From: Bog-473 sp963764305
GTDB lineage: Bacteria; Actinomycetota; Acidimicrobiia; Acidimicrobiales; RAAP-2
Reading direction: 5' to 3'
NCBI GenBank assembly: GCA_963764305.1
Contig: CAVXSD010000007.1
Location: 62,001-126,000, forward strand
DNA: 64,000 nt
Part shown: piece by piece, positions 19,987 to 30,081 of the stretch
Layout: each line of letters opens with the position of its first letter
Position numbering within the stretch: position 1 is the stretch's first letter
The notes under the pieces: generated by a model
Seen by the model: only the letters and a program-made list of their open reading frames with translations
Told to the model about the DNA's origin: nothing
Database searches by the model: none
Program-made: the position numbers and the translations under genes

Positions 19987-22104
19987 ATGTGGATGCGGAC
20001 GGAGGGGAACGCCTCGGCGCGATGGCGGTATTCCGCGCTTGGACCGTCGGTCGGACTTGACGCGATGATCGATCCCACTGCCGGTCGGGGCGTGTCGGAG
20101 CCCGTCTCGAAAGCCCAACCACAGACAACGGGCCTCTCGGAGAATCTGTCACATCGGATTCCCGTTCTGGCGAGCCGGGTGCGCGCCCAACTCCTGTTCA
20201 TGGTGCTCGACGCCGCCTGCGTGCTGGCCGGGTACAGCGCCGCTGAAGTCTTCTACTGGCGGAATGTCGCCCCGACAGCCTACGGCTGGCATTTCGAACT
20301 CTTCGTGCTCATCGTCATCATCGTGACGCTGACCTGCAATCAGATCTACGGCTTGTACGGGCGCATGTGGCGTCATGCCGGACTCGAAGAAGCACGTCAG
20401 ATCATTCTTTCGAGCGCGACTGTGGCCGCCGTCCTGCTCGTCGTCTACACGACAATCCAGCTCGCTGGGTATCAGGTGGTCCACCCCGAGGTGCTCGGGG
20501 TAGGGCTGATCTTGGCAACCCTCGGCATGGGCTTGGTCCGCTTCCAGTCGCGGATCTTCGCCTGGCAGCGCGGATCACGGGGCAACGGCCTGCGGGTTGC
20601 GGTTGTCGGGAGCCGTGACGCCGCGGCGTCGGCCGTGCGGGAAATGATCCGCCATCCCGATGCCGGACTGATCCCGGTCGCCGTGTTCGACGACGACACA
20701 TCGGTGCACGGAATGTCGCTCGTCGGGGTGCCCGTCGTGGGGAGCATCCGGGACATCCCGGCCGCCACGAGCCGTTACAACCTCCAAGAGGTGCTCCTCG
20801 CCCTACCAAACGCGTCGCCGGAGATGATCGCCGACGTGCTCCACACGACCGAGGCGGCCGGCATCACCATGAAGGTGCTGCCGACCGTGCAAGACGTCGT
20901 GACCGGCCGTACCGGCATGTTCGCGATTCGCCAGGCACGCGAACCCGGTATCGAAGACCTCTTGGGTCGTACCCCGGTCGCGACAGACCTCGAGGGGGTC
21001 CGCTTGTCCATCGAGTCCCACCGAGTGCTGGTCACGGGTGCCGGCGGGTCCATTGGTTCGGAGATTTGCCGCCAGGTTGCCGGGTTCGCTCCTGCTCAGC
21101 TCATCCTCCTCGACCACGACGAGACCCACCTTCACGACACCGCGTCCGTCATCGAGGGCCCCTGTCAGCAGGCTCTCGTCGACATAAACGACCGTGAAAC
21201 CCTCTTCGACGTGTTCGAGCGCTACCGACCCGATGTCGTGCTGCACACCGCCGCCCACAAGCACGTTCCAGTGCTCGAGGACCACCCTGTCGAGGCGGCT
21301 CGTACGAATGTGTTCGGAACGCTCAATGTGATCGAGGCGTCGGCTGCGGTCGGAGTGACCCGGTTCTTACTGGTCTCCTCTGACAAGGCCGTGAGGCCGT
21401 CCAGCATCATGGGCGCTTCCAAGCGTGCAGCCGAACAGGTGCTGTTGAGTCGGTCGCCTCAGCATGGCACGTATTGTGCCGTCCGATTCGGCAATGTGCT
21501 CGGGAGCCGGGGCAGCGTCATTCCGACGTTCGCCCGCCAGATCAAGTCTGGCGGCCCGGTCACGGTGACAGATCCAAGGATGACCCGGTTCTTCATGAGT
21601 GTCGAAGAAGCGGTGCAACTCGTGCTCCAGGCGTCGCTGTTGTCAGAGGGCCGAGACATTTTCATGCTCGAGATGGGCGAGCCGGTACCGATCATCGACC
21701 TCGCCCGCAGGATGATCCAGTTGTCGGGCGCCCAGGTCGACGTGGACGTCTCGATCAAGGTCATCGGTATCCGACCGGGTGAGAAGCTGGCAGAGGACCT
21801 GCACGAGTCCGACGAAGAGGTCTGGGAGACCGAACACCCGTCCATCTCGCGGCTGCTCCCCATCACCGCTCCGCCGGCCTGGATCGATTCGTGTCTCGAA
21901 CAGCTCGACGATGCGATGCAACGGGGCGACTCGGACCGGGTACGCCAGCTTCTCTTCGCCATTGCCGGCGTTGCCCATGAGGGCGCTCCATTCGGACCGC
22001 CAACTCCAGCCTCAGTGGTCGACGGGGATCATGCGACACAACATCCGCCCGCGCACCGTCGGCGCGCCTCAGCGAACTTCAACCCTGAACCTGCGGGTTC
22101 CTAG
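19987..22104 (+). CDS. Membrane-bound UDP-sugar 4,6-dehydratase (CapD/PglF/WbpM type)
   Basis: The protein has 705 residues. Several hydrophobic helices span about residues 75-180, followed by a CoA-binding-like Rossmann domain (VAVVGSRDAA). The catalytic SDR domain from about 340 starts VLVTGAGGSIGSEICRQ, with VLHTAAHKHVPVLED. In LVSSDKAVRPSSIMGASKR the usual SDR Tyr is replaced by Met, as in this family, and the Lys is kept. NVLGSRGSVIPTF follows. The enzyme converts UDP-GlcNAc to a 4-keto-6-deoxy sugar. The product would feed the DegT aminotransferase at 2619. The stop overlaps the next gene's GTG. Confidence 0.9.
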   Translation: MWMRTEGNASARWRYSALGPSVGLDAMIDPTAGRGVSEPVSKAQPQTTGLSENLSHRIPVLASRVRAQLLFMVLDAACVLAGYSAAEVFYWRNVAPTAYGWHFELFVLIVIIVTLTCNQIYGLYGRMWRHAGLEEARQIILSSATVAAVLLVVYTTIQLAGYQVVHPEVLGVGLILATLGMGLVRFQSRIFAWQRGSRGNGLRVAVVGSRDAAASAVREMIRHPDAGLIPVAVFDDDTSVHGMSLVGVPVVGSIRDIPAATSRYNLQEVLLALPNASPEMIADVLHTTEAAGITMKVLPTVQDVVTGRTGMFAIRQAREPGIEDLLGRTPVATDLEGVRLSIESHRVLVTGAGGSIGSEICRQVAGFAPAQLILLDHDETHLHDTASVIEGPCQQALVDINDRETLFDVFERYRPDVVLHTAAHKHVPVLEDHPVEAARTNVFGTLNVIEASAAVGVTRFLLVSSDKAVRPSSIMGASKRAAEQVLLSRSPQHGTYCAVRFGNVLGSRGSVIPTFARQIKSGGPVTVTDPRMTRFFMSVEEAVQLVLQASLLSEGRDIFMLEMGEPVPIIDLARRMIQLSGAQVDVDVSIKVIGIRPGEKLAEDLHESDEEVWETEHPSISRLLPITAPPAWIDSCLEQLDDAMQRGDSDRVRQLLFAIAGVAHEGAPFGPPTPASVVDGDHATQHPPAHRRRASANFNPEPAGS

Positions 22105-23368
22105 TGGGTACACCAAAGGCCGATCGCCTGGTGGTCGTTGGACAGGGTTACGCCGGGCTTCCCGTCGCCATACGGGCGGTGGAAGCCGGCTTCGAAGTCG
22201 TCGGCTTCGATGTCGATGTGGTGAAGATCAAGCGACTCGCCGCCGGGGAATCCCATGTCGAGGACGTGACCAGTGACCAAGTGGCACAGGCACTGGCCAC
22301 AGGCCGCTATGAAGCCACGGACGATCCAGCACGAACCCGCGGATTCGACGTCGCCGTCATCGATGTCCCAACTCCCCTCACCGACGGAGTACCGAATCTC
22401 TCACACGTCACCGACGCAGCGACGATGCTTGCCGGATCGCTCAGTCCGGGAGCGACGGTCATCCTCGAGTCGACGACATACCCAGGCACCACGGAAGACC
22501 TGGTGGCCGGCGTCCTCGAAGAGGGGTCCGGCCTGGTAGCCGGGCGTGACTTCCATCTCGGCTACAGCCCAGAGAGAATCGATCCGGGCAACGCCACCTG
22601 GCACTTCGTCAATACGCCGAAAGTGGTGTCGGGGATCGACAAAGAATCACTGCAGGCCGTTCAGGCGTTCTTCGATCGCCTGGTCGACCGCACCGTGCCC
22701 GTATCCGGTACCCGTGAGGCCGAGCTCACCAAGTTGTTGGAGAACACCTTTCGCCACGTCAACATCGCACTGGTCAACGAATTGACCATGTTCGCCGAGG
22801 CGATGGGCATTGACGTCTGGGAGGCCATTGACGCGGCGTCGACGAAGCCTTTCGGCTATCTCCGATTCACCCCGGGCCCCGGAGTCGGAGGCCACTGCCT
22901 ACCTATCGATCCCAGTTACCTATCCTGGAAGGTGCGCAGAAGTCTCGGGCAGCCGTTCCAATTCGTCGAGTTGGCCAACGACATCAATCCGCGCATGCCC
23001 GACTACGTCGTATCCCGGCTGACCCTGGCGCTCAACCGGGAAAGGCGTTCAGTGAACGGTTCCCGAGTGCTGCTGCTGGGACTGGCGTACAAGCGGAACA
23101 CGGGGGACATCCGAGAGTCCCCGGAATCGTGATCGCCCAGAGCCTCTCGGCACTTGGCGCTGACGTGAGGGTCGCTGACCCGCACGTACCGCCTGGCACT
23201 ACCGAGCTGTTCCAGATTGAATTGACGGCGGACGAAGTACAGAAGGCCGACGCCGTGGTGGTAGTGACGGATCACGACGGCTTCGACTACGACATGGTTC
23301 GGGAGCGTGCGCGCTATGTGCTCGATACCCGTAACCGGATCAGCGGACCGCGGGTCGAATCGTTGTGA
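22104..23368 (+). pseudogene. UDP-N-acetylhexosamine dehydrogenase, split by a frameshift
   Basis: GTG at 22104 shares one base with the preceding TAG. VVVGQGYAGLPVAI is the NAD-binding start, and VIDVPTPLTDGVP and YSPERIDPGN are typical of the WecC/WbpA family. GPGVGGHCLPIDP carries the catalytic Cys, and GLAYKRNTGDIRESP opens the C-terminal UDP-binding domain. There the frame is lost at about 23121-23125. IAQSLSALGADVRVADPHV continues in the next frame until 23368, so restoring one base would give a normal-length enzyme. It oxidises UDP-HexNAc to the uronic acid, supplying a candidate substrate for the AsnB-like protein. Confidence 0.88.
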
Positions 23369-23384
23369 TGGCTTCATACCAACG

Positions 23385-24320
23385 GTGAAGATTGTCGTCA
23401 CCGGCGGAGCCGGCTTCATTGGCGCAAATCTTTGCCGGATGCTCGCACAACAGGACTTTGTCGACCAGGTCGTGGCTCTCGATGACTTCTCGACCGGCTC
23501 GCCAGAGAACTTGGCCGGCTCCCCCTCCGTCGAGCTGCTGGAAGGCTCCATCCTGAGCGCAGACGATCTGGACGGCGTGATGGCAGGGGCTCACGCGGTC
23601 GTGCACTTGGCTGCCCGCCCCTCGGTTCCCCGCTCCCTGGCCGACCCTATGGCGACCCACCAGGTCAATGCCACCGGAACCATGATGGTATTGGAGTCGG
23701 CGCGGCGCCATGGTTCACCCCACGTCATGGTGGCGTCCTCCTCCTCCGTGTACGGCGCCAATCCTGCGTTGCCAAAACGCGAGGACATGATGCCCATGCC
23801 GGTCAGCCCCTACGCCGCCAGCAAGCTGGCCAGCGAGGCGTATGTCCTCTCCTATGGTCGCTCGTTCGGAGTTCCGGTGCTCGCCTTCCGCTTCTTCAAC
23901 GTGTTCGGTCCCTTGCAGTCGGCCTCACATGCCTACGCCGCCGTGGTTCCCGCCTTTGTGTCGTGCGCCCTCGCCGGGAAATCGCTGACGGTTCACGGAG
24001 ACGGCACACAAACACGCGATTTTACCTTTGTCGGCACTGTCGCGTCGGTGCTCACCGACGCAGTTCGCCGCCGCGTGGTGGATCCCGAGCCAGTCAATCT
24101 TGCATATGGATCAAGCGTGTCGCTGTTGGAATTGATCACCCTTCTGGAAGGCATCACGGATCGTCAGATTGCGTTTCACCATGTCGAACCGCGAGCGGGA
24201 GATGTGCGCCACTCGCAGGCCGACCAGACCCGACTGTGCCGGTTGTTCCCCGATGTCCGGCCGACGTCTCTGCACGACGGATTGCGTGAGACGGTGGCAT
24301 GGTTCCGGGAGGCACGCTGA
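23385..24320 (+). CDS. NAD-dependent sugar epimerase/dehydratase (WbpP/GalE-like)
   Basis: From the GTG at 23385 the protein reads VKIVVTGGAGFIGANLCRML, the classic Rossmann start. VVHLAARPSVPRSL holds the substrate loop, ASSSSVYG has the catalytic Ser, and SPYAASKLASE provides Tyr-x-x-x-Lys. RFFNVFGPLQ and GDGTQTRDFTFV are conserved in extended SDRs that act on UDP-GlcNAc/GalNAc. The 311-residue length is normal. Paired with the dehydrogenase upstream, it could yield a GalNAc-uronic-acid precursor. The 3' end overlaps the next gene if its ATG at 24299 is used. Confidence 0.87.
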   Translation: MKIVVTGGAGFIGANLCRMLAQQDFVDQVVALDDFSTGSPENLAGSPSVELLEGSILSADDLDGVMAGAHAVVHLAARPSVPRSLADPMATHQVNATGTMMVLESARRHGSPHVMVASSSSVYGANPALPKREDMMPMPVSPYAASKLASEAYVLSYGRSFGVPVLAFRFFNVFGPLQSASHAYAAVVPAFVSCALAGKSLTVHGDGTQTRDFTFVGTVASVLTDAVRRRVVDPEPVNLAYGSSVSLLELITLLEGITDRQIAFHHVEPRAGDVRHSQADQTRLCRLFPDVRPTSLHDGLRETVAWFREAR

Positions 24321-25129
24321 CGAGCTCCACAGGACCGCGGGCGGCGGCCCTGCCGCACCTCAGCGGCAGGGCCGTGCTCCTCGCGGGCCCCGATTACAGC
24401 ACGGACATCGTGGCCAACTTTCTCGCCTCCCGGGTGTCCGACCTCGTCGTAATCGTCGAGGATCCGCAGTCCCGCATTGAGATGGCCCGACGACGGGCAC
24501 GACGAGTCGGCTGGCTCGCCGTGGTCGGCCAGATCCTCTTCGTCGTCTTGCAGCAGTCAGTGCTCGAGCTTCTGGGCCGACGTCGGCGGACAGCAATATT
24601 CGACGCTGCGGCAGTCGATACGACTCACCCAACGCCCACCCACCGAGTGTTGTCGGTCAACGATGACGCGACCGTCGCGCTGCTGACATCCCTTCAGCCG
24701 GACGTCGTGGTAGTGCACGGAACTCGCATCATTGCCCAGCGGGTTTTGAAGTCGGCCGGCTGCCCGGTGGTCAACATGCACGCCGGCATCACCCTTCGCT
24801 ACCGCGGCGTGCATGGCGGTTACTGGGCCCTCGCCGAGCAGTGCCCTGATTGGGTCGGGACCACGGTTCACCTTGTCGACCCCGGAATCGACACCGGTGT
24901 GATCCTTGCCCAGACGACGTTCGAGGTCTCCGACCAGGACACCATCGCCACCTACCCCGACCTGCACCTGGTGCACGGACTCCCTCTGCTCGGAGACCAG
25001 GTGGACAAGGCCATGGCGGGTGTAGAGCTCCGGCCGGTATCGGCGAGCATCGCCCCCGGATCGGGCTTCTACTATCACCCGACTATCTGGGGATACCTCT
25101 GGCGGCGTTGGCGCGACGGGGTGCGATGA
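24299..25129 (+). CDS. Formyltransferase-family protein (sugar N-formyltransferase candidate)
   Basis: The protein has the formyltransferase N-terminal fold (PF00551). PDVVVVHGTRI precedes VVNMHAGITLRYRGVHG with Asn159 and His161. VHLVDPGIDTGVIL supplies Asp198 and completes the Asn-His-Asp catalytic set. The usual Pro-rich LP of methionyl-tRNA formyltransferase is LRYRG here, as in sugar N-formyltransferases. There is no tRNA-binding C-domain of the Fmt type. It would transfer formyl from N10-formyl-THF to an amino sugar such as the product of the DegT enzyme. The start is uncertain within the overlap with the epimerase. Confidence 0.8.
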   Translation: MVPGGTLTSSTGPRAAALPHLSGRAVLLAGPDYSTDIVANFLASRVSDLVVIVEDPQSRIEMARRRARRVGWLAVVGQILFVVLQQSVLELLGRRRRTAIFDAAAVDTTHPTPTHRVLSVNDDATVALLTSLQPDVVVVHGTRIIAQRVLKSAGCPVVNMHAGITLRYRGVHGGYWALAEQCPDWVGTTVHLVDPGIDTGVILAQTTFEVSDQDTIATYPDLHLVHGLPLLGDQVDKAMAGVELRPVSASIAPGSGFYYHPTIWGYLWRRWRDGVR

Positions 25130-25277
25130 GGAATCATCAGATCGTGGCCCGAGATTCCGGGCCGCAAGGTCCTCCAGTACCATCTGTGACAAGAAGGCAG
25201 ATCAGCTTGCGTCCAGCTCGGAGAAGGAGCCATGGGCGGGACGTCGAGCGGCACCGAAAGATGTGGGAGGGGTGATC

Positions 25278-26288
25278 ATGGCAAACCGGCCTGGAGCCCT
25301 GGTGATCTCGCTGGACTTCGAGCTGCACTGGGGGGTACGGGACCACATCACGCGGGACGACGCCTTGTACGGCCGACTTCGAAATGCCCGCGTGGCGGTG
25401 GCGGACATGCTCGATCTGTTCGTGGCTCGGCACATCCGCGCCACCTGGGCCACCGTAGGGTTCCTCTTCGCCTCGACCCACGATGAGGTCGAGGCCCATC
25501 TCCCCCGTGAACGGCCAACGTACCCACGAGCCGAGCTCGATCCCTACGTCGAGGCGATCGGGATAGACGAAGAACACGACCCCGAGCACCTGGCCGGTTC
25601 GCTCGTCGGGCTGATCAGCGGCAGCGCGGGACAGGAGGTGGCGTCGCACACGTTCTCGCACTACTACTGCCTCGAGCCAGGGCAGAACGAGGCGACGTTC
25701 CGGGCCGACCTGGCCGCGGCGCAGGCAATGGCACGGCAGCGGGGCCTGGAGGTGACCAGCTTGGTCCTTCCGCGCAACCAATGGAATCCTGCCTACACCG
25801 CCGCTGTCCTCGACCTCGGGTTCCGCTGCATCCGCGGCCCGCAACGGTCGTGGGGTCACCGAGCGCGCCAGGGAGGCGGCCGGAGCACGCTGCCTCGCGT
25901 GGCCAGGCTGACCGACACCTATGTCGGAATTGCCCCTCCGCCCACGACGGCGTGGAACGACCTCATGACGCCGTCGGGCCTCTGCGACGTGCCAGCCAGT
26001 GCTTTCTTGCGCCCGTACGATCCCGCCCGCAAGCGACTCGAGCCGTTGCGCCTGGCCCGTCTGCGCTCGGGAATGCGCCACGCGGCGCAGCACGGCCGCA
26101 TCTTTCATCTGTGGTGGCACCCCCACAATTTCTCGCAGTTCCAGAGTGAGAACTTCGCGGTACTGGGACAGGTCCTCGACGAGTTCGACCGATTGGCGGC
26201 CGCGGAGGGAATGGAGTCCCTGACCATGGCAGAGGTGGCGGCGTCGGTAGCGCCAGCGGCACCGGGCCGGACCAATGATCACCGGTGA
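25278..26288 (+). CDS. Polysaccharide deacetylase (NodB homology)
   Basis: The ATG at 25278 has GGGAGGGG 5 nt upstream and is preferred over the GTG at 25263. SLDFELHWG holds the first metal Asp of the NodB domain. ATWATVGFLFAS follows, and VASHTFSHYYC gives the H-x-x-x-H zinc pair. LVLPRNQWN corresponds to motif 3, and FHLWWHPHNF near the end carries the catalytic His. There is no signal peptide, so it probably acts in the cytoplasm on lipid-linked or nucleotide-linked sugar. Confidence 0.87.
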   Translation: MANRPGALVISLDFELHWGVRDHITRDDALYGRLRNARVAVADMLDLFVARHIRATWATVGFLFASTHDEVEAHLPRERPTYPRAELDPYVEAIGIDEEHDPEHLAGSLVGLISGSAGQEVASHTFSHYYCLEPGQNEATFRADLAAAQAMARQRGLEVTSLVLPRNQWNPAYTAAVLDLGFRCIRGPQRSWGHRARQGGGRSTLPRVARLTDTYVGIAPPPTTAWNDLMTPSGLCDVPASAFLRPYDPARKRLEPLRLARLRSGMRHAAQHGRIFHLWWHPHNFSQFQSENFAVLGQVLDEFDRLAAAEGMESLTMAEVAASVAPAAPGRTNDHR

Positions 26289-26340
26289 TATTCGACTCCT
26301 GCGGCGCAGCGAGTGGAGTTGACCAGGAGGCCTTTCCGGC

Positions 26341-27243
26341 GTGATGACGGCAGCCCGACAGAACGATAGGCACCCGGCGAGGCCGGGCGGATTGCGCCGC
26401 GTTGCAGTGCCCGCGTTTGCCAAATTGCCCCCGGCGGCGAGACGGTCGATCCTGCACGCGTTGGGCAAGTACGCCCCATGGGAAGACGGCTTCGACCCCG
26501 CTGCGCCGCAAGCCAGTTGGAACGAGGTCACGGGACCGCCAGACTTCGTCGGCATCGGAACCCAAAAGGCGGGTACGACGTGGTGGTTCGACGCCATCTG
26601 CGCGCACCCCGATATCTACTCTCGTCGCGACATCCACAAAGAACGCCACTTTTTCGGCCCGTACGCCGTCCGCCCGTTCGGACCCAGGGAGTGCTCGCTC
26701 TACCACGACTGGTTCCCGCGCCCGTCCGGCCGCCAGACGGGCGAGTGGACCCCCGACTACATCCACTGTCCGTGGATCCCTGCCCTGTTGGCCCAGGCCG
26801 CCCCTCGGGCCCGCCTGCTGGTCCTCGTCCGCGACCCTGTTGAGCGATTCCGCTCAGGGCTTGCCCACCAACGCCGCGACCGGGGACGGCTCACGTGGGA
26901 GGCGTACCAGGACGCAGTCACCCGCGGGTTCTACCACGACGCCCTCCGCCGTTGGACTGCACACTTCCCACGGGAGCAGCTCCTCTTGTTGCAATACGAG
27001 CGATGCATGGCCGACCCCGCCGGTCAGCTCGCCCGTACGTACGAGTTCCTCGGGCTGGAGCCGTTCGTCCACGAAGGGATAGGGAAACGCGTCAACGCGA
27101 CATCACACACGCTCGGCATGGAAGAAGACGTTCGGTGTCGGCTCGTCGAGATCTACGAGTCTGACGTACGAGCGCTCTGCCACGACTTCGCGGAGATCGA
27201 TCTGCGGCTGTGGCCCAACTTCACAAGCATCAGCGTCGACTGA
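26341..27243 (+). CDS. Sulfotransferase
   Basis: IGTQKAGTTWWFDAI (residues 72-86) is the 5'-phosphosulfate-binding loop of PAPS sulfotransferases. LLVLVRDPVERFRSGLAHQ is the 3'-phosphate-binding motif with the conserved Arg and Ser. GEWTPDYIHCP and YERCMADPAGQLARTYEFLGL are also typical. The length of 300 residues is normal. AGGAGG lies 12 nt before the GTG/ATG pair. It suggests that the polymer or its lipid carrier is sulfated, which is uncommon for actinobacterial surface glycans. Confidence 0.87.
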   Translation: MMTAARQNDRHPARPGGLRRVAVPAFAKLPPAARRSILHALGKYAPWEDGFDPAAPQASWNEVTGPPDFVGIGTQKAGTTWWFDAICAHPDIYSRRDIHKERHFFGPYAVRPFGPRECSLYHDWFPRPSGRQTGEWTPDYIHCPWIPALLAQAAPRARLLVLVRDPVERFRSGLAHQRRDRGRLTWEAYQDAVTRGFYHDALRRWTAHFPREQLLLLQYERCMADPAGQLARTYEFLGLEPFVHEGIGKRVNATSHTLGMEEDVRCRLVEIYESDVRALCHDFAEIDLRLWPNFTSISVD

Positions 27244-27572
27244 GACTTACACCCTGGCCTGAGGTGCCGGCAACGCCTCCGATGACCAAAGCTGAACCGA
27301 TTCCGCGGAAATCGATCCTTCCTTACGGAGAAGGGCGGCCAACCGCTGACGTGCCGCTCCCTGATCCGGCCGACAGGGAAGACCAACCGTCCAGCTCAAC
27401 GATTGACCGAAGAACTCCTTTCGGTATCAGAGTCCCGCTCCCGACAATAGATCGCCCCGAGCCCGGATGATTCCGTCGGCGGCGAAATCAGGGGCGCGGC
27501 CTCGACGTCTTGCCCTTCCACGAGTTGCTCGCATTCGGCAAAATTCCCATTCCTTCTGTCTAGGATTCTGAG
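27244..27572. other. Intergenic region, 329 bp
   Basis: The stretch between the sulfotransferase and the next GT2 gene has no convincing gene, hairpin terminator or repeat. It should contain the GT2 promoter. Confidence 0.4.
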
Positions 27573-28421
27573 GTGATCAGCGTCGTCGTCCCAGTGCGCA
27601 ACGGCATGCCCTGGCTGGAGCAGCAGCTTCGGGCGCTTGTCGAACAGGAGTGCCACGAGTCCTGGGAGGTGGTCGTGGCCGACAACAACTCCACCGACGA
27701 GAGCAGGTTGGTGGCGCAGGAGTGGATGAGGCGCTCGGGCCTCTTTCGGCTCGTCGACGCGTCTCACGCCAGAGGACCAGGGGGTACGCGAAATGCGGGG
27801 GTCGCGGAGGCTCGGGGCGAACTACTGGCCTTCTGTGATGCCGACGATGTCGTACACCCGGGATGGCTGACCGCTCACGTCTCCGCGTTGGCCGAATCCG
27901 ACATATCCGCCGGCGTCTTCGACTTCTGGTCGCTCAACGGCCTCCCTCCACCTTCCCCGCTCTCCTATGCACCACCACCGGCGACGAACCTCTTTGGTTT
28001 TCTGCCGGCTGCTGGCAGTGGGAACCTCGCTTGCCGGCGGAGCGCATTTGAAGAGCTCGGTGGGTTCTCAGAAGATCTGATGACAGGAGAGGACTTCGAT
28101 CTGTCCTGGCGACTGCAGCTCGCCGGACACCGCTACGCCCTGACCAGGGATGCCGTGATTGCCCGACGCGATCAACAGGGCTTCAAGGCGGTCTTCACCC
28201 GGTACGTGTCCTACGGACGGTGCGGACCGATTCTATTCCGCCGATTCCGATCCGACGGCCTCCGGCGCGAGCCGGTCATTGCTGTCAAGACATGGGTGTG
28301 GTTGGCGCTGTCGACGCCACGACTCGTGCGGCCAGGGTTTCGCGATCGTTGGGCCCGCATCGCCGGATGGAGAACTGGTCGTCTATTGGAGTCAGCACGA
28401 CAGAGGGTACTCTTCCCGTAA
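27573..28421 (+). CDS. GT2 family glycosyltransferase
   Basis: The start GTG at 27573 leads directly into ISVVVPVRNGMPWLEQQL. VADNNSTDESR, LLAFCDADDVVHPGW (DXD) and TGEDFDLSWRLQLAG complete the GT-A fold. The 282-residue protein is a close paralogue of the gene at 8919, including the ending RVLFP. A duplication within the locus, or recruitment of two members of one subfamily to add related sugars, would explain this. Confidence 0.86.
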   Translation: MISVVVPVRNGMPWLEQQLRALVEQECHESWEVVVADNNSTDESRLVAQEWMRRSGLFRLVDASHARGPGGTRNAGVAEARGELLAFCDADDVVHPGWLTAHVSALAESDISAGVFDFWSLNGLPPPSPLSYAPPPATNLFGFLPAAGSGNLACRRSAFEELGGFSEDLMTGEDFDLSWRLQLAGHRYALTRDAVIARRDQQGFKAVFTRYVSYGRCGPILFRRFRSDGLRREPVIAVKTWVWLALSTPRLVRPGFRDRWARIAGWRTGRLLESARQRVLFP

Positions 28422-28980
28422 GAGCATGGCCGCACTCGGAATCGGCGCTGAGACGCACCGCCGGATGCCACACCGAATAACGCGCACTGATCAGTTATCT
28501 ATCCTGACACTGATCACTCGCTCGGCGGAATCTTCCCGATCCTGTGTTCAGGTCCCTCAGTAAAGCCAGACGCACGATTCCGTCCGTTCGACAGTCAGAC
28601 GCTGTCGGCGGATTATTCGAATGGATCGTGTGGGCAATTCCGCGCCTAGGTGCCTCTACCCACATTGCTCGAGGGCTCAGCCGGTTCGCGGCCGTTCACG
28701 AGCCCTGGACAGCATCGGCACGTCGGCCCCGAATGCCCGTTTGCCACGGAGCGGGTAAGCCACCTCCGATGTGCGGTGAACCCTAATCGTGGGCGACCCT
28801 CCTTCCGTTTACGAGGTCTCCGCAGGCTCCTATCTGATTCATAGCGCTGTGATGGTCCCGACGAAGACTTGCCATCGTGCCGGCGGCCGACCCTTAGTGA
28901 CCGACAAGTCGCCCTTCGTCCGTGTGGTGAGGCCCCGACTACCGTTGTCCTTCGTGGCGCATAAGGACTCCCGGCTCATC
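28422..28980. other. Intergenic region, 559 bp
   Basis: No protein-like frame with family resemblance and no obvious hairpin were found. It probably holds the promoter of the secreted protein that follows. Confidence 0.35.
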
Positions 28981-29564
28981 ATGGTGCGACGTAGCACTCT
29001 CGTCCGCGGGGGCATCGTCGTACTGGTCCTTTCGGCCCTTGGTGTCGGAATTGCTGTTGGCTTGACCGTCGGTTCCCGCTCCTCACCATCGACGACGAAG
29101 TCAACCAGCGCAGGTGTCTCCACAACCCCCCGCATGGGTCGACCACCACCACCACGTCTCCCTCGACGACCGTGGCCCCATTGCCTGCCGTTTTGTCATG
29201 TGGACCGGGATCGACGGCTCACATTCGCCCCGCGACACTCACGATCGGATGCGCCAGCGGTGCCATCACAGTGACGCAGATCACTTGGAGGCAATGGGGG
29301 TCGGTCGCCGGCGGACAGGGCACGGGCACTCTGAACGTGGGCCCGATGAGTGCTCCGGCGATCGTGGTCGTTTTCCACGAGGTCAACGGGATCTATCAGG
29401 ATGTCTCAGTAACTCCCTCGAAGAACGTGTCGACCACCACGACCACCGCGCTGACGAGAGCCACGACGACGACTTCGACGATTGCTTTGACGACGACCTC
29501 AACGGCCGGCGGCCTTTCACCGATCGCAGCCTCGCAACCGGGCACCGGATGGGGAGGGAATTGA
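28981..29564 (+). pseudogene. Secreted or membrane-anchored Thr-rich protein, frameshifted
   Basis: The first part begins MVRRSTLVRGG and has one long hydrophobic helix, then a Ser/Thr-rich linker. At a run of six C (29126-29131) the frame changes; one more C would join VSTTP to STTTTTSPSTTVAPLP. The distal domain contains CGPGSTAHIRPATLTIGCASG, then ITWRQWG and GTGTLNVGP, a pattern seen in many actinobacterial exported proteins of unknown role. A second Thr-rich stretch ends it. The gene is either frameshifted in nature or carries a sequencing error. Confidence 0.6.
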
Positions 29565-30081
29565 CTCCGTCGTCGTTGCGCTGGTGCGGAATGCGACCGT
29601 GTATCGCGGGGGCCTCGAGCACGGGCGCACAAGGGCGATTCCCACCCGTTTTAGCCCTGCACCTCGATTTCGGTCATCAAGTGGCGCAGGTAGAACTACG
29701 GCTCGTTGGGGAAGCAACGTGTCCGCTCGCTCAGGCAGCGCAGTGGTCGGGAGCCGGGAGGACACGAAGCTCAGTGCCGTTACTCCCGTGAGGGTCTCTG
29801 CCAATAGGGGCTCACCATCCGGAGCCCGGATGGCCGAGTCCGCCTGGCCTCGGTGGTGGAGCGGCGCTGGAAGGCTGGTCACCGGCCGACTACCGCGGAT
29901 GGCGTGTTGCATCGGCAACGGCCCATGAGCATGCGGACTTGCTGGAAGCTCGGCGCAAGCGGTCCCCAGGCGTCATTAGGCGCCGCCTCTCGCGAGCTCA
30001 GCTACCCGGTACGATGGTCAGCCGTGGGCGTCTCGTGACCCAGGCTTAACCGCAGAGTGAGCAGAAGGGGGCAGTTCCACG
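29565..30081. other. Intergenic region, 517 bp
   Basis: No supported gene or RNA was found. GAAGGGGG near the end is the ribosome site of the following GT2 remnant. Confidence 0.35.
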
